A model generated the notes under the pieces. The model searched no databases and was not told the origin of the DNA. It was given only the letters and a program-made list of their open reading frames with translations. Of a stretch of 64,000 nt of DNA, positions 1 to 8,120 are shown one piece after another. Source of the stretch: Noviherbaspirillum aridicola (GTDB lineage Bacteria > Pseudomonadota > Gammaproteobacteria > Burkholderiales > Burkholderiaceae_D). Numbering within the stretch: the first letter of the stretch is position 1; each line of letters opens with the position of its first letter. Both the position numbers and the translations under genes were made by a program. The stretch lies in contig NZ_BPMK01000015.1 of assembly GCF_019656455.1 (NCBI RefSeq), forward strand, positions 62,001 through 126,000, written 5' to 3'.

Positions 1-111
1 CGATGCGCCTCCTCCACGGCATTGCTCTATACTGTGGAGCTTCCAACCAATGCCGCTGTTCGCCTTTTCCGCTGAGCCGTGCCGTACAGAAAAAAGGAGA
101 ATGCCTAGCCC

Positions 112-543
112 ATGCCTACCCCCGTCCCCAGCTTCGACACTCCGGAGCAGACCGAAGCCGCTTTCTATGACGCCATCAGCCGTGCCGACGTGAACGCGGT
201 CATGGCCTTGTGGGCCGATGAGGAAAACATCGTCTGCATCCACCCCGGCGCGCCGCGCCTGGTCGGCCATTCCTCGATCCGCGCCGCCTGGGAATCGATC
301 TTCGAACAGGGCGGCGTGCAGATCCGGCCGGTGCAGGTGCATGTGACGCAGAACGTGATGACCTCGGTGCACAACATCATCGAGGAAGTCCACCGCACCG
401 TGTCGCGCCAGCAGGACATCCACATCCTCGCCACCAACGTCTACATGAAGACGCCCGCGGGCTGGCGCATGGTTTCGCATCACGCATCGGTGGTGCCCGG
501 CGAAGCGCCGCCCGACACGCCGGTGAACAAGCTGCTGCACTGA
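112..543 (+). CDS. NTF2-like (SnoaL/DUF4440-type) protein
   Basis: A 143-residue soluble protein of the NTF2-like fold. The N-terminal helical part (about residues 10-35) carries the segment MALWADEENIVCIHPG, typical of SnoaL-like proteins. It is followed by the strand-rich part that forms the cone-shaped pocket, ending with GWRMVSHHAS near residue 120. Such proteins are small-molecule-binding or ketosteroid-isomerase-like, and the substrate here is unknown. There is no signal peptide. An AAGGAG-like element lies upstream at a rather long distance of about 12 bases. It is followed after 5 bases by a YheT-type hydrolase gene, so the two are probably cotranscribed. The family call is fairly secure; the function is not. 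Confidence 0.8.
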   Translation: MPTPVPSFDTPEQTEAAFYDAISRADVNAVMALWADEENIVCIHPGAPRLVGHSSIRAAWESIFEQGGVQIRPVQVHVTQNVMTSVHNIIEEVHRTVSRQQDIHILATNVYMKTPAGWRMVSHHASVVPGEAPPDTPVNKLLH

Positions 544-548
544 GAGAC

Positions 549-1490
549 ATGCATTACTCCGCGCCTTCCTGGCTGCCGGGCGGCCACCTGCAGACGATCT
601 TCCCGGCCAAGATGATCCGCAAGCCGCGGCTGGATTTCCGGCGCGAGCGCTGGGCCACGCCGGACGGCGATTTCATCGACGTCGACTTTGTCGACGGCAA
701 ACCGGGCCAGCCGTTTCTCGTACTCTTCCACGGTCTCGAGGGTTCTTCCGACAGCCACTATGCGCGCGCGATGATTTCGCATATCGCCGGGCTCGGGTGG
801 TCGGGCGCGGTGCCGCATTTCCGCGGCTGCTCGGGCGAGCTCAATCATGCGCCCCGCTTCTACCATTCCGGCGACGCGACCGAGATCGACTGGATCATGC
901 GCAGGCTGGCGCAGCGCCGGCACGAGCGCCTGTATGCGGTCGGCGTGTCGCTCGGCGGCAATGCGCTCTTGCGCTGGCTGGGCGAATTCGGGCAACAGGC
1001 CGCCATCGTCGACGCGGCCTGCGCGGTCTCGGCGCCGCTCGACCTTGCCGGCGGCGGCGCGGCGCTCTCGCGCGGCTTCAACATGATCTACACCCGGCTC
1101 TTCCTGCAGACGCTCAAGCCGAAATGCGTGCAAAAGCTCAAGCAGTTCCCCGGGCTGTTTGATGTCGAGGCGCTGCGACGGGCGCGCAACCTGTATGAAT
1201 TCGACAATGTGGTGACCGCGCCGCTGCACGGTTTTCGCGACACCGAGGATTACTGGGACCGCGCCAGCGCGCGCCACGTGCTCGATGACATCCGGGTACG
1301 CACCCTGGTCCTCAATGCGAAGAACGATCCCTTCCTGCCGGCGCAGCATCTGCCGCAAAGCGCGGCGCCCGATGTCACGCTCGAGTATCCCGACCACGGC
1401 GGCCACGTCGGCTTCGCCTGGGGCTCGCTCCCGGGGCGGATCGACTGGCTGCCGCAGCGCATCGTGCGTTTCCTGACCGAAGGACAATGA
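549..1490 (+). CDS. YheT-family alpha/beta hydrolase
   Basis: A 313-residue alpha/beta hydrolase. It opens with the family signature PSWLPGGHLQTIFP and has an oxyanion/strand motif LVLFHGLEGSSDSHY near residue 60. The nucleophile elbow GVSLGGN places Ser at about 134. An acidic residue lies in NAKNDPFLP and the catalytic His in DHGGHVGF near residue 286, so the triad looks intact. Length is normal for the YheT/EMB8 group, whose members are esterase-like enzymes with poorly known substrates. The next gene starts one base after the stop codon, indicating an operon. Confidence 0.88.
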   Translation: MHYSAPSWLPGGHLQTIFPAKMIRKPRLDFRRERWATPDGDFIDVDFVDGKPGQPFLVLFHGLEGSSDSHYARAMISHIAGLGWSGAVPHFRGCSGELNHAPRFYHSGDATEIDWIMRRLAQRRHERLYAVGVSLGGNALLRWLGEFGQQAAIVDAACAVSAPLDLAGGGAALSRGFNMIYTRLFLQTLKPKCVQKLKQFPGLFDVEALRRARNLYEFDNVVTAPLHGFRDTEDYWDRASARHVLDDIRVRTLVLNAKNDPFLPAQHLPQSAAPDVTLEYPDHGGHVGFAWGSLPGRIDWLPQRIVRFLTEGQ

Positions 1491-1491
1491 C

Positions 1492-2088
1492 ATGGACGAG
1501 ATCGTCAGACAGGCCATGGCCAAATGGCCCAACGTACCCCACTGCTACGGATGGCTGGCGCTGGACGCGCGCGGCAACTGGCGCATGCGCGACGAGCGCG
1601 CCCAGGCGCTGAAGCTGCCCGGCGACCGCATCGGCAACGCGGCCCTGCTCGCATTCATCAACCGCAATTACCTGCACGACGAACGCGGCCGCTGGTATTT
1701 CCAGAACGGGCCGCAGCGGGTGTACGTGAATCTCGATGCCGCGCCCTATATCGCCCGCACTGAGCCGCAGCAGGGTTTCGTGCTGCACACGGGCGAACCT
1801 CTGCCGCCGGTGGACGCAGCCTGGATGACCGAGGGCGGACAGCTGGTGCTCAGGGCCGGTGACAGGATCGCTCTGGTCGACGACCGCGACATGGCGCAAT
1901 GCCTGCCGCTGCTGAAGCTCGACGGATCGGCGGCGGCCGACGAGGATCTGCTGGGCTGGCTGGAAGCCGGTACGCGCGGGCTGACGCTTGCCGTCGGCGA
2001 CCGGGTGGTCGCGGTCGAAAGAATCACCACGGCGGAACTGCCGGCGCGTTTCGGCTTCGTGGCCGCGCCGCAGCCCGACGGTCAGTAG
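1492..2088 (+). CDS. conserved hypothetical protein, DUF2944/DUF2946-like
   Basis: A 198-residue soluble protein with no signal peptide or membrane segment. It has recognisable blocks: HCYGWLALDARGNWRMRDE near the N-terminus, FINRNYLHDERGRWYFQNGPQ around residue 55, and a beta-rich C-terminal half. I believe it belongs to a proteobacterial family of unknown function that often follows YheT hydrolases, but I cannot confirm the exact DUF number. Near-zero spacing to the hydrolase gene suggests cotranscription and perhaps a related role. It faces the reverse-strand protease gene tail to tail. Confidence 0.7.
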   Translation: MDEIVRQAMAKWPNVPHCYGWLALDARGNWRMRDERAQALKLPGDRIGNAALLAFINRNYLHDERGRWYFQNGPQRVYVNLDAAPYIARTEPQQGFVLHTGEPLPPVDAAWMTEGGQLVLRAGDRIALVDDRDMAQCLPLLKLDGSAAADEDLLGWLEAGTRGLTLAVGDRVVAVERITTAELPARFGFVAAPQPDGQ

Positions 2089-2145
2089 GAAGGTGGCGCA
2101 GGCGTCCCTGCCTGCCCGGGCGGCGGTAGTCCGGAGAGAAAGCGG

Positions 2146-3669
2146 CTAGCGTTCCTTCGCTTCCTTCATCTCTTCCTCGAAGCGCTTCTTGAACTCGCGC
2201 TCGCGCGCATCGATGACCGCCTGGTCGTAATAGCTCGCGTCGGGCGCGCGGCGCGCGATGTTGAGCTGCTCGATCGCCGCCGGCACGCTGCCATTGATCG
2301 CATATGCCTCGGCCAGCGCCAGGTGCTGCAGCGCCTGCTTGCCCTGCGCCGCGTAGGCGCGCGCCAGCTGATTCTGCAGTTTCGGATCGCTGCGGTAGAG
2401 CTGGGTCTGGTCGCGCAGGTAGGCGACGGCATCGTCCAGGCGCCCGCTCGCGATCAGCGCATCGGCATACTGCCGCGCGATGCTGCGCGACAGCGGGAAT
2501 TTGGCCCGCGCCGCGTCCGCCTCCTTCAAAGCTTCCTGCGCCTGATTCGCCGCCAGGCGGATCTCGATGCCGAGGCTGGTCAGCAGCACGCTCTGGCTCG
2601 CTGTCGCTCCGCCCTGCGCGGCCGCCTGCGCCTCCTGGAACAGGCTGCGGGCTTTATCCGGGGCACCGCGGTGCATCGCGATGTAGGCGAGCCCGTACTT
2701 GGCCGAGGCGATCTGCGTGCGTGTCTTTTGCTGCAACTGGTTCTCGAAAGCCTCCGCCGCGTCGGTCAGTCCCCTCGTCGACAGGTCCTGCAGCACCCGA
2801 AGCCGGGCACGCACCAGGTGGAAGTCGAGCGAATCGGCGCGCTGCCGGTAGCGCTGCCCGCGCGTGCGCGCCTCGATATCGGCCATCCGTTCGGTGGTCA
2901 GCGGGTGCGACCGCAGGTAGGCCGGCGCCGTGTCGCTGTAGCCGCGGCTGGCGGTCTGCACGCGGTTGAAGAAGGAGATCATGCCCGAGGTGTCATAACC
3001 CGCGCCGCGCAGGATTTCCAGGCCCACCCGGTCGGCCTCGCGCTCCGCGTCCCGGCTGAAACCGAGCTGCCGCTGCAGCGCCAGCCCCTGCCCGCCCATC
3101 ATCAGCGCGCCCGCCGCATCCGGGCTGGAACTGGCCGCCAGTGCGCCAAGCACCATTGCCGCCAGCGGAATCAGCGCATCCTGGCGCTGCCGCCCGAGCA
3201 TGCGCGCGATGTGGCGCTGCGATACGTGTCCGATCTCATGCGCCACCACCGACGCCAGTTCCGATTCGTTCTGCGCGGCCAGCACCAGGCCGGAGTGAAC
3301 GCCGATGAAGCCGCCCGGCAGCGCGAACGCGTTCAGCATCGAATCCCGCACCGCGAAGAAAAAGAAATCGTAACCGGCCTCCCCCCGCGCCTCCGGCGCC
3401 ACCGACAGCAGCGACGCGCCGAAATTGTTCAGATACTCCAGCACCGCCTCGTCGTCGAGGTAGTCGCGGTCGCGCCGGATGTCGCGCATGATCTGTTCGC
3501 CGAGCCTGCGTTCCATGGTCGGCGACAGCTCTTCCCGCTCGGTATCGCCGAGGCTGGGAAGATTCTGAGCGTGCGCCGGCAGACCAGCCGGCATCGCCGC
3601 CAGTGCCAGGACCAGCAGCGTCGCCGGCAGGCCGATGCCGCGCGTGAGGGTTCGGGTCAGGGAAGTCAC
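2146..3669 (-). CDS. bepA: M48 metalloprotease / outer-membrane assembly chaperone BepA-like
   Basis: A 507-residue secreted zinc protease with TPR repeats, equivalent to BepA (YfgC), which degrades or assists misassembled LptD and other outer-membrane proteins in the periplasm. The GTG start at 3669 is chosen because it begins a clear signal peptide (hydrophobic LPATLLVLALAAM, Ala-X-Ala-like site PAHAQ). A longer open frame upstream lacks family similarity. The zinc motif VAHEIGHVSQRH is intact, with the third ligand in the AEREAD helix. The C-terminal 200 residues are helical TPR-like. Divergently placed from moaC, 60 bases apart, so the control regions overlap. Confidence 0.9.
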   Translation of the reverse strand: MTSLTRTLTRGIGLPATLLVLALAAMPAGLPAHAQNLPSLGDTEREELSPTMERRLGEQIMRDIRRDRDYLDDEAVLEYLNNFGASLLSVAPEARGEAGYDFFFFAVRDSMLNAFALPGGFIGVHSGLVLAAQNESELASVVAHEIGHVSQRHIARMLGRQRQDALIPLAAMVLGALAASSSPDAAGALMMGGQGLALQRQLGFSRDAEREADRVGLEILRGAGYDTSGMISFFNRVQTASRGYSDTAPAYLRSHPLTTERMADIEARTRGQRYRQRADSLDFHLVRARLRVLQDLSTRGLTDAAEAFENQLQQKTRTQIASAKYGLAYIAMHRGAPDKARSLFQEAQAAAQGGATASQSVLLTSLGIEIRLAANQAQEALKEADAARAKFPLSRSIARQYADALIASGRLDDAVAYLRDQTQLYRSDPKLQNQLARAYAAQGKQALQHLALAEAYAINGSVPAAIEQLNIARRAPDASYYDQAVIDAREREFKKRFEEEMKEAKER

Positions 3670-3729
3670 GGTGCTATGATAACCGCGATTTGAATCGATC
3701 AAAGCCACCCACCATTCTTTACTTTCCCC

Positions 3730-4254
3730 ATGAGCAATGACAAGACCGCCCAAGCCGGGCACCACGGACTCACGCATTTCGACCAGGCCGGACAGGCACA
3801 TATGGTGGACGTGGGCGCCAAGAACGAGACTCACCGCATCGCCGTCGCGACCGGGGTGATCAGGATGGAACCGGAGACGCTGGAGATCATCCGCTCGGGC
3901 TCGGCGAAGAAGGGGGACGTGCTGGGCATCGCGCGGATCGCGGCGATCATGGCGTCGAAGAAGACGAGCGATCTGATTCCGCTTTGTCATCCTCTGGCGC
4001 TGACCAGGGTGACCGCGGATTTCGAGATCGAAGAGGATTTGCCTGGCGTGCGGTGCACGGTGCAGGCGGAGACTTACGGGAAGACCGGGGTGGAGATGGA
4101 AGCGCTGACGGCAGTGCAGGTTGGCTTGCTCACTATCTATGACATGTGTAAGGCGGTGGACAAGGGCATGGTCTGTGACGGGGTCCGACTGCTTGAGAAG
4201 CACGGTGGAAAATCAGGGCCATGGTGCGCCGAGCTAACGAGTCGCTGCGACTAG
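3730..4254 (+). CDS. moaC: cyclic pyranopterin monophosphate synthase MoaC
   Basis: MoaC converts the MoaA product to cyclic pyranopterin monophosphate in molybdenum-cofactor synthesis. The core is standard: [31 protein letters not shown] and [20 protein letters not shown] with the active-site Lys/Asp region DMCKAVDKG. The tail is odd. After [10 protein letters not shown], where MoaC proteins normally end within a few residues, it reads [11 protein letters not shown]. The stop codon overlaps the stop of the convergent O-antigen-ligase gene by 4 bases, at the edge of a lower-GC segment. This looks like a recombination junction that gave moaC a new terminus. Activity is likely retained. Confidence 0.95.
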   Translation: MSNDKTAQAGHHGLTHFDQAGQAHMVDVGAKNETHRIAVATGVIRMEPETLEIIRSGSAKKGDVLGIARIAAIMASKKTSDLIPLCHPLALTRVTADFEIEEDLPGVRCTVQAETYGKTGVEMEALTAVQVGLLTIYDMCKAVDKGMVCDGVRLLEKHGGKSGPWCAELTSRCD

Positions 4255-5747
4255 AAGTGTCCGGCTGACCATATGCGTGGCCGAAGAACACCGTTAGGGT
4301 ACATGGCAGGTGTGAAGGTCTCCTCTTCGTGTTGTTGAAGGTTCTTCACCTCCGGAAAGACGCCAAGCAAATACAATGCAATGGACAGAAGGATTAGACC
4401 GACGAACGCACAGCCGGGCAGCCACCCTTGTGCTGGGGGGGCCGCTTCCCTGTAAGCATTGTGTCGCGTGGCAGTCCAGCCCCATGCGAGACCAAGGTAG
4501 AGCGCGATCCACAGCTGGCTAACGGGCATGACAATAAGCCCCGAGACAAGCCCATCAGCCAAAATTCCCACCCCAATACTGATCCATGCGCACAGCATTG
4601 AGTGATTGGCGCGGTCGCTCGAATCGATTTTGGCTGCCGACCCGAGCAAGGCACGAAATGCAAGCGCCACGGCGACGCATAGGGCCAGTAATGCAATGAG
4701 TCCCCATTCGGCGCCAATCTGCAGCACCCAGTTGTGGGGATGGGCGCCAAAATCAACTTTTGGTGCAGCATGTGCGAAATGAGCTGGGCCAGCGCCGAGC
4801 AATGGGCTGTCAGAAATCATTTCAACTGCAAGCCACCAGATACGACCCCGGTCCGACACGGGATGTGTGACGCTTCGGTTTATGACACTTGAAATCTGGT
4901 CCCAATGCCCACGTCCAAGTACGGCAGGGACGGCGAGGAAGAACACACAATACAGGACTACGCCTACGAGTCCCGTACGCAGCAATTCCGATACCCAGCG
5001 GCGGGAGTCGCCCTTGCGCGTGGCGACGACCGTCATCAGTCCGGCCAGCACACCTAGCACCGTGCCGCGAGCACCGGTAACAAAGATCAGGGCCCACCAG
5101 ACCGAAGCGACAGCAAACCAAAGCCGATATGCGCCGCTGCTCCGCTCTGCTAGGGCAACAAGCAGGATGAGCGAAGGCAGGCTAACGGTCTGCGCATGAT
5201 TGAAAAACCTGAAGTTATCAAAACCGGGAATGAAGTGCCCCGGATGCGGCGTAGTGCTCGTTTGGAGCATAACCGAATAGACCAAGGCAACATGAAGCGC
5301 ATAGAGAAGACAGCCCGCGCCACTAATCAGCAGAAGCCGATCGAGGAGCAGAGTACCTTGGCGCGCCACGCAATTGGCAACGAGTACCGTGGTCAGGAAT
5401 AGGAAGAGTAGCGATGACCACTCATGGAACGCATGTCGCGGGGAGTAAGCGCCAAGGGATGAGAAGAACCCGACGCCGAAGAAGATCGCGATGCAAAAGC
5501 CGACCTTCCCTTGATACCAACTAACCAGCGGCTTCCGAAGTCCGGCACATACCGCGGTGTTCAACGCGGCGAGAGTTAGGAAAACGATCTGCACCAAGCG
5601 CTGCGTGTTGTGTTCTGAAATTCCGGGTGCGACTGACGCGGGTATGAGTGGGCTCAGTGCCAGTACTAGGCACAACAGGAGTAGAAGGCAAAGCGAGGAG
5701 GCCTCGGTCGGTGTGAATCGGTTCGAATCGGCTCGCATGTTCTCCAT
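4251..5747 (-). CDS. O-antigen ligase family (Wzy_C) protein, probable pilin O-glycosyltransferase
   Basis: A 498-residue polytopic membrane protein with about a dozen hydrophobic segments and the Wzy_C signature around residues 300-350: [19 protein letters not shown], then [15 protein letters not shown]. An earlier FFNHAQ motif near 181 resembles the conserved Asn/His motif of the family. Such enzymes move lipid-linked glycan to lipid A, to polymer or to pilin (PilO/TfpO, PglL types). It lies 90 bases downstream of a type IV pilin gene that ends in serine, which favours a pilin glycosyltransferase; this is inference. AAGGA is 9 bases before the chosen ATG; a second ATG lies 3 codons on. Base composition is visibly less GC-rich than the flanking genes, suggesting transfer. 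Confidence 0.85.
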   Translation of the reverse strand: MENMRADSNRFTPTEASSLCLLLLLCLVLALSPLIPASVAPGISEHNTQRLVQIVFLTLAALNTAVCAGLRKPLVSWYQGKVGFCIAIFFGVGFFSSLGAYSPRHAFHEWSSLLFLFLTTVLVANCVARQGTLLLDRLLLISGAGCLLYALHVALVYSVMLQTSTTPHPGHFIPGFDNFRFFNHAQTVSLPSLILLVALAERSSGAYRLWFAVASVWWALIFVTGARGTVLGVLAGLMTVVATRKGDSRRWVSELLRTGLVGVVLYCVFFLAVPAVLGRGHWDQISSVINRSVTHPVSDRGRIWWLAVEMISDSPLLGAGPAHFAHAAPKVDFGAHPHNWVLQIGAEWGLIALLALCVAVALAFRALLGSAAKIDSSDRANHSMLCAWISIGVGILADGLVSGLIVMPVSQLWIALYLGLAWGWTATRHNAYREAAPPAQGWLPGCAFVGLILLSIALYLLGVFPEVKNLQQHEEETFTPAMYPNGVLRPRIWSAGHF

Positions 5748-5780
5748 GCACGATCATCCTTGAGCGGTTTGAACAGGCGA

Positions 5781-5817
5781 AAATTAAAAAAAAGCGGGTG
5801 CTGACTGCACCCGCTTT
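5781..5817 (-). terminator. rho-independent terminator after the pilin gene
   Basis: An 11-bp perfect stem (AAAGCGGGTGC paired with GCACCCGCTTT, loop of 5) is followed on the reverse strand by a T-rich tract. It sits between the pilin stop and the ligase start. Most transcripts would end here, with only readthrough reaching the ligase gene. That would give high pilin and low transferase. Confidence 0.9.
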
Positions 5818-5836
5818 CTCACGTGCGTCGGAAGTA

Positions 5837-6328
5837 TTAGCTGCCAACGCCGTTGTTCTTAGTGATTGCAGCGACTGCAGCAGCGTTGGTGAGCGTGTTG
5901 CCTGGAGTCGCAGTCCAACGAATTGCGGTACCACCAGCGGCGATCGTCGGCGAGAATTCAATCGTGCCATTGTCGACGTTCGTGCCCATGCCGGTGGCAG
6001 ACAGACGGATGGTGATAACACCGTTAGTGATGGAGTTGAGTGCAGCAACTTCCTTGGTCGGGGTGAACGCGTTGGTTGCCGGGACGCCGTTGCTTCCTGC
6101 ATCGCAGCCATCTACGGAACCACCTGCTTCCTGAGCACACAGAGCGACTGCCGTCTTGAGCGTGTCAACCGCGCTCAGCGCATTGGCGATCTTGGCCTTT
6201 ACCGTGTAGTCCTGGTACTGGGGGATGGCCACGGCCGCCAGAATACCGATGATCGCCACAACGATCATCAGTTCGATCAGGGTAAAGCCGCTTTGGGCGC
6301 GCTGCTTCATAACTTGCATGGATTTCAT
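5837..6328 (-). CDS. pilA: type IV major pilin (PilA-like)
   Basis: A 163-residue prepilin. The 14-residue leader ends QRAQSG and is followed by [20 protein letters not shown]: Gly-Phe processing site for PilD, Glu at mature position 5, and the hydrophobic assembly helix. The globular part is rich in Ala/Thr/Asn. Its two cysteines are at about 64 and 75, in the middle rather than the usual C-terminal disulfide loop, and the protein ends KNNGVGS. A terminal serine is the glycan attachment site in Pseudomonas group I pilins. Start 6328 is chosen from three nearby ATGs because GGGAG lies 7 bases upstream. Expressed from a sigma54 promoter and followed by a strong terminator. Confidence 0.93.
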   Translation of the reverse strand: MKSMQVMKQRAQSGFTLIELMIVVAIIGILAAVAIPQYQDYTVKAKIANALSAVDTLKTAVALCAQEAGGSVDGCDAGSNGVPATNAFTPTKEVAALNSITNGVITIRLSATGMGTNVDNGTIEFSPTIAAGGTAIRWTATPGNTLTNAAAVAAITKNNGVGS

Positions 6329-6379
6329 TTGATATCTCCCTAGTGAAAGCTGGCAGCCGATCTGCCATGCTTTCGTATG

Positions 6380-6395
6380 AGCAAGGGATGTGCCA
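6380..6395 (-). promoter_or_regulatory. sigma54 (RpoN) promoter of pilA
   Basis: Reverse strand reads TGGCAC-ATCCC-TTGCT, a full match to the -24/-12 consensus TGGCAC-N5-TTGCW with the required GG and GC 10 bases apart. The predicted start is about 12 bases downstream, giving a leader of roughly 40 bases before the pilin ATG. pilA genes are known to use RpoN with PilR. Confidence 0.9.
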
Positions 6396-6430
6396 GCCAG
6401 AAATACTGCTTCGCGGCTTGATGTACGATC

Positions 6431-6523
6431 AAAAAATGTCATTTCCAATTTTGCTTTCGACCAAAAATTGTCAACTCGCCTTGAGAAACTCGCGGGACTG
6501 ACAAAAAACGTCAGCAAGTGTCA
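6431..6523. promoter_or_regulatory. repeated TGTC boxes, candidate PilR enhancer sites
   Basis: Four related elements on the forward strand: AAAAAATGTCA (6431-6441), AAAAATTGTCA (6463-6473), AAAAAACGTCA (6503-6513) and GCAAGTGTCA (6514-6523). They lie 40-130 bases upstream of the sigma54 site, and the first two are 32 bases apart (about three helical turns). PilR in Pseudomonas binds tracts ending in TGTC, so these are plausible enhancer sites. The last overlaps the end of the FHA gene. Confidence 0.6.
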
Positions 6524-7096
6524 GGAGGCGGGATGCAAGAAATGCAAGTCGGCGCCAGTGAGCTGAATGCGGTCGCCGTGCCCGAGCCGCCAGCCTTCCG
6601 GCGGCATGGCCCCGCCGTTGATGATGACGCCGCGGCTGCCGGGCTCGGACACGAGAACATAGTCGCGGCCTCGCCTCAGTATGAGCAATCCCGGCTCCCC
6701 GATGCCGCCGATCACGGTGATTGCCTTGTTCAGCAGCGTCCGCCTGCCTGCGTTGTTTCCGCTGGCGACCTCGAGCACCGGGACGGCGGGGGGCAGTGCC
6801 GGTTCGAGCGGCGACGCGTGGTAGACGAAACGGTGGCTGGCCACTTCGACCACATCCCCGTCCTGCAGAAAATGCTTCTTCACCGGCTGGCCGTTGACCC
6901 GCGTGCCGTTCGTGCTGTCCAGATCCTCCAGCACGGCATCATCGCCCACGCGCAGCAGGATGGCGTGCTCGCCGCTGACTGCCTGGTCGTCGATGCGGAT
7001 GTCGTTCCGGCTGCGGCGGCCGATGCTGATCCTGGGCTTGTCGAGCGGGATCTCGCGCGGCGGACTTCCCTGGAGCAGCAAGGTGATTTTGCCCAT
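6521..7096 (-). CDS. FHA-domain protein
   Basis: A 191-residue cytoplasmic protein. Residues about 1-85 form a canonical FHA phosphothreonine-binding domain: ISIGRRSRNDIRIDD, VSGEHAILL and LEDLDSTNGTRVNG, with the Gly-Arg, Ser-x-x-His and Asn-Gly landmarks intact. Residues about 105-185 look like a second, degenerate FHA fold (TVIGGIG, GVIINGG, LGHGDRIQLTGADLHF) that lacks the Ser-x-x-His motif. The start at MGKITLLLQG is chosen because the domain begins there; the frame extends upstream into the PP2C gene. It lies 11 bases after the PP2C phosphatase gene, forming a phospho-signalling pair. No Ser/Thr kinase is in the window. Confidence 0.88.
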   Translation of the reverse strand: MGKITLLLQGSPPREIPLDKPRISIGRRSRNDIRIDDQAVSGEHAILLRVGDDAVLEDLDSTNGTRVNGQPVKKHFLQDGDVVEVASHRFVYHASPLEPALPPAVPVLEVASGNNAGRRTLLNKAITVIGGIGEPGLLILRRGRDYVLVSEPGSRGVIINGGAMPPEGWRLGHGDRIQLTGADLHFLHPAS

Positions 7097-7107
7097 CTCG
7101 CGTCGCC

Positions 7108-7911
7108 TCAGATCGACCGCCGCATCTGGCGGTAGATGCGGCTGAACAGTCCCTCTTCGCCGGGCTCGCCGGGCGGAATGCGGACCAGCAGGACGGAGAT
7201 GTTGTCGAGGCCGCCGCGCTCGTTCGCGGCTTCCACCAGCCGCTCGCATGCGGGGTCGGGGGTGGCGCCGTGCGCAGCCAGCAGCGCGGCGATCTCGGCA
7301 TCGGCCAGCATGTCGGTCAGGCCGTCGGAGCAGAGCAGGTAGAGATCGTCAGGCTGCACGCCGTGCTCGTGCACGTCGACTTCCACCTGCGGTTCGACGC
7401 CCAGCGCGCGCGTGAGCAGGTGGCGCTCGGGCGATGCGGCGGCCGCCTGCTCGTCCAGCATGCCGGCCTTGATCTGTTCCTGTACCACGGAATGGTCGCT
7501 GGTCAGGCGCACCAGGCTCTGGCGCCGCAGCCGGTAGAGCCGGGAGTCGCCGACATGGGCGACGGTCACCCGTCCGGGGCGGAAGACAGCGGCGACCAGC
7601 GTGGTGCCCATGCCGCGGTAATCGGGGCGGGACTGGGCGGCGCAGAACACTTCTTCGTTTGCCAGCCGTACCGCGGACGCGAGCGCCTGGCTTGCATCCG
7701 CGTCGTCTCTTGCAAGCTGTTCGTCGAGCTCATCGACCATTACCGCAACCGCCATACCGCTGGCGATCTCGCCGGCGTTGTAGCCGCCCATGCCGTCGGC
7801 AAGAATCGCATACGCATAGTCCGGGCTGTACGCGAGCGCATCTTCGTTCTGCGCGCGGACCAGCCCGGGATCAGTGCGGGATGCGAATTCGAGATTGGGG
7901 GTAAGCTGCAT
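7108..7911 (-). CDS. PP2C-family serine/threonine protein phosphatase
   Basis: A 267-residue Stp/PrpC-type phosphatase. Conserved motifs in order are RTDPGLVRAQNEDALAY, the metal-binding AILADGMGGYNAGEIAS, VAHVGDSRLYRL, LTRALGVEP, LYLLCSDGLTDML and the terminal GGLDNISVLLV. All metal-binding aspartates appear present. It should dephosphorylate Ser/Thr phosphoproteins in the cytoplasm with Mn or Mg. It is cotranscribed with the downstream FHA gene. The ATG lies only 6 bases after a TATAAT element, so the mRNA may be leaderless, and no Shine-Dalgarno sequence is visible. Confidence 0.9.
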   Translation of the reverse strand: MQLTPNLEFASRTDPGLVRAQNEDALAYSPDYAYAILADGMGGYNAGEIASGMAVAVMVDELDEQLARDDADASQALASAVRLANEEVFCAAQSRPDYRGMGTTLVAAVFRPGRVTVAHVGDSRLYRLRRQSLVRLTSDHSVVQEQIKAGMLDEQAAAASPERHLLTRALGVEPQVEVDVHEHGVQPDDLYLLCSDGLTDMLADAEIAALLAAHGATPDPACERLVEAANERGGLDNISVLLVRIPPGEPGEEGLFSRIYRQMRRSI

Positions 7912-7917
7912 CCGTCG

Positions 7918-7944
7918 ATTATACGTTCAGCTTTTCCGTGTAAA
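7918..7944 (-). promoter_or_regulatory. putative promoter of the PP2C-FHA operon, possibly leaderless
   Basis: On the reverse strand TTTACA (7939-7944) is separated by 15 bases from a perfect TATAAT (7918-7923). The phosphatase ATG follows after CGACGG. Transcription would therefore start at or within a base or two of the A of the start codon. The spacer is shorter than ideal. Confidence 0.5.
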
Positions 7945-8070
7945 CCATGGACGGTAACCGGCCGCGATGGAAGGTTACCGGGGGATGATTTTCGGGCGGA
8001 CCCGGCTGTCTTTCCCGGGCCACGGGGCGGCAGCTCCAGGAAGGGGGTGAGCGACTGTCTCGCCGGGCGA

Positions 8071-8099
8071 AAAAAAACGGGGAGCCGTGGCTCCCCGTT
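8071..8099 (-). terminator. rho-independent terminator of sucCD
   Basis: Near-perfect inverted repeat AACGGGGAGCC / GGCTCCCCGTT is followed on the reverse strand by seven or more T residues, 22 bases after the sucD stop codon. Confidence 0.92.
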
Positions 8100-8120
8100 C
8101 TGCGCGTCGAAGGGCTGTGC

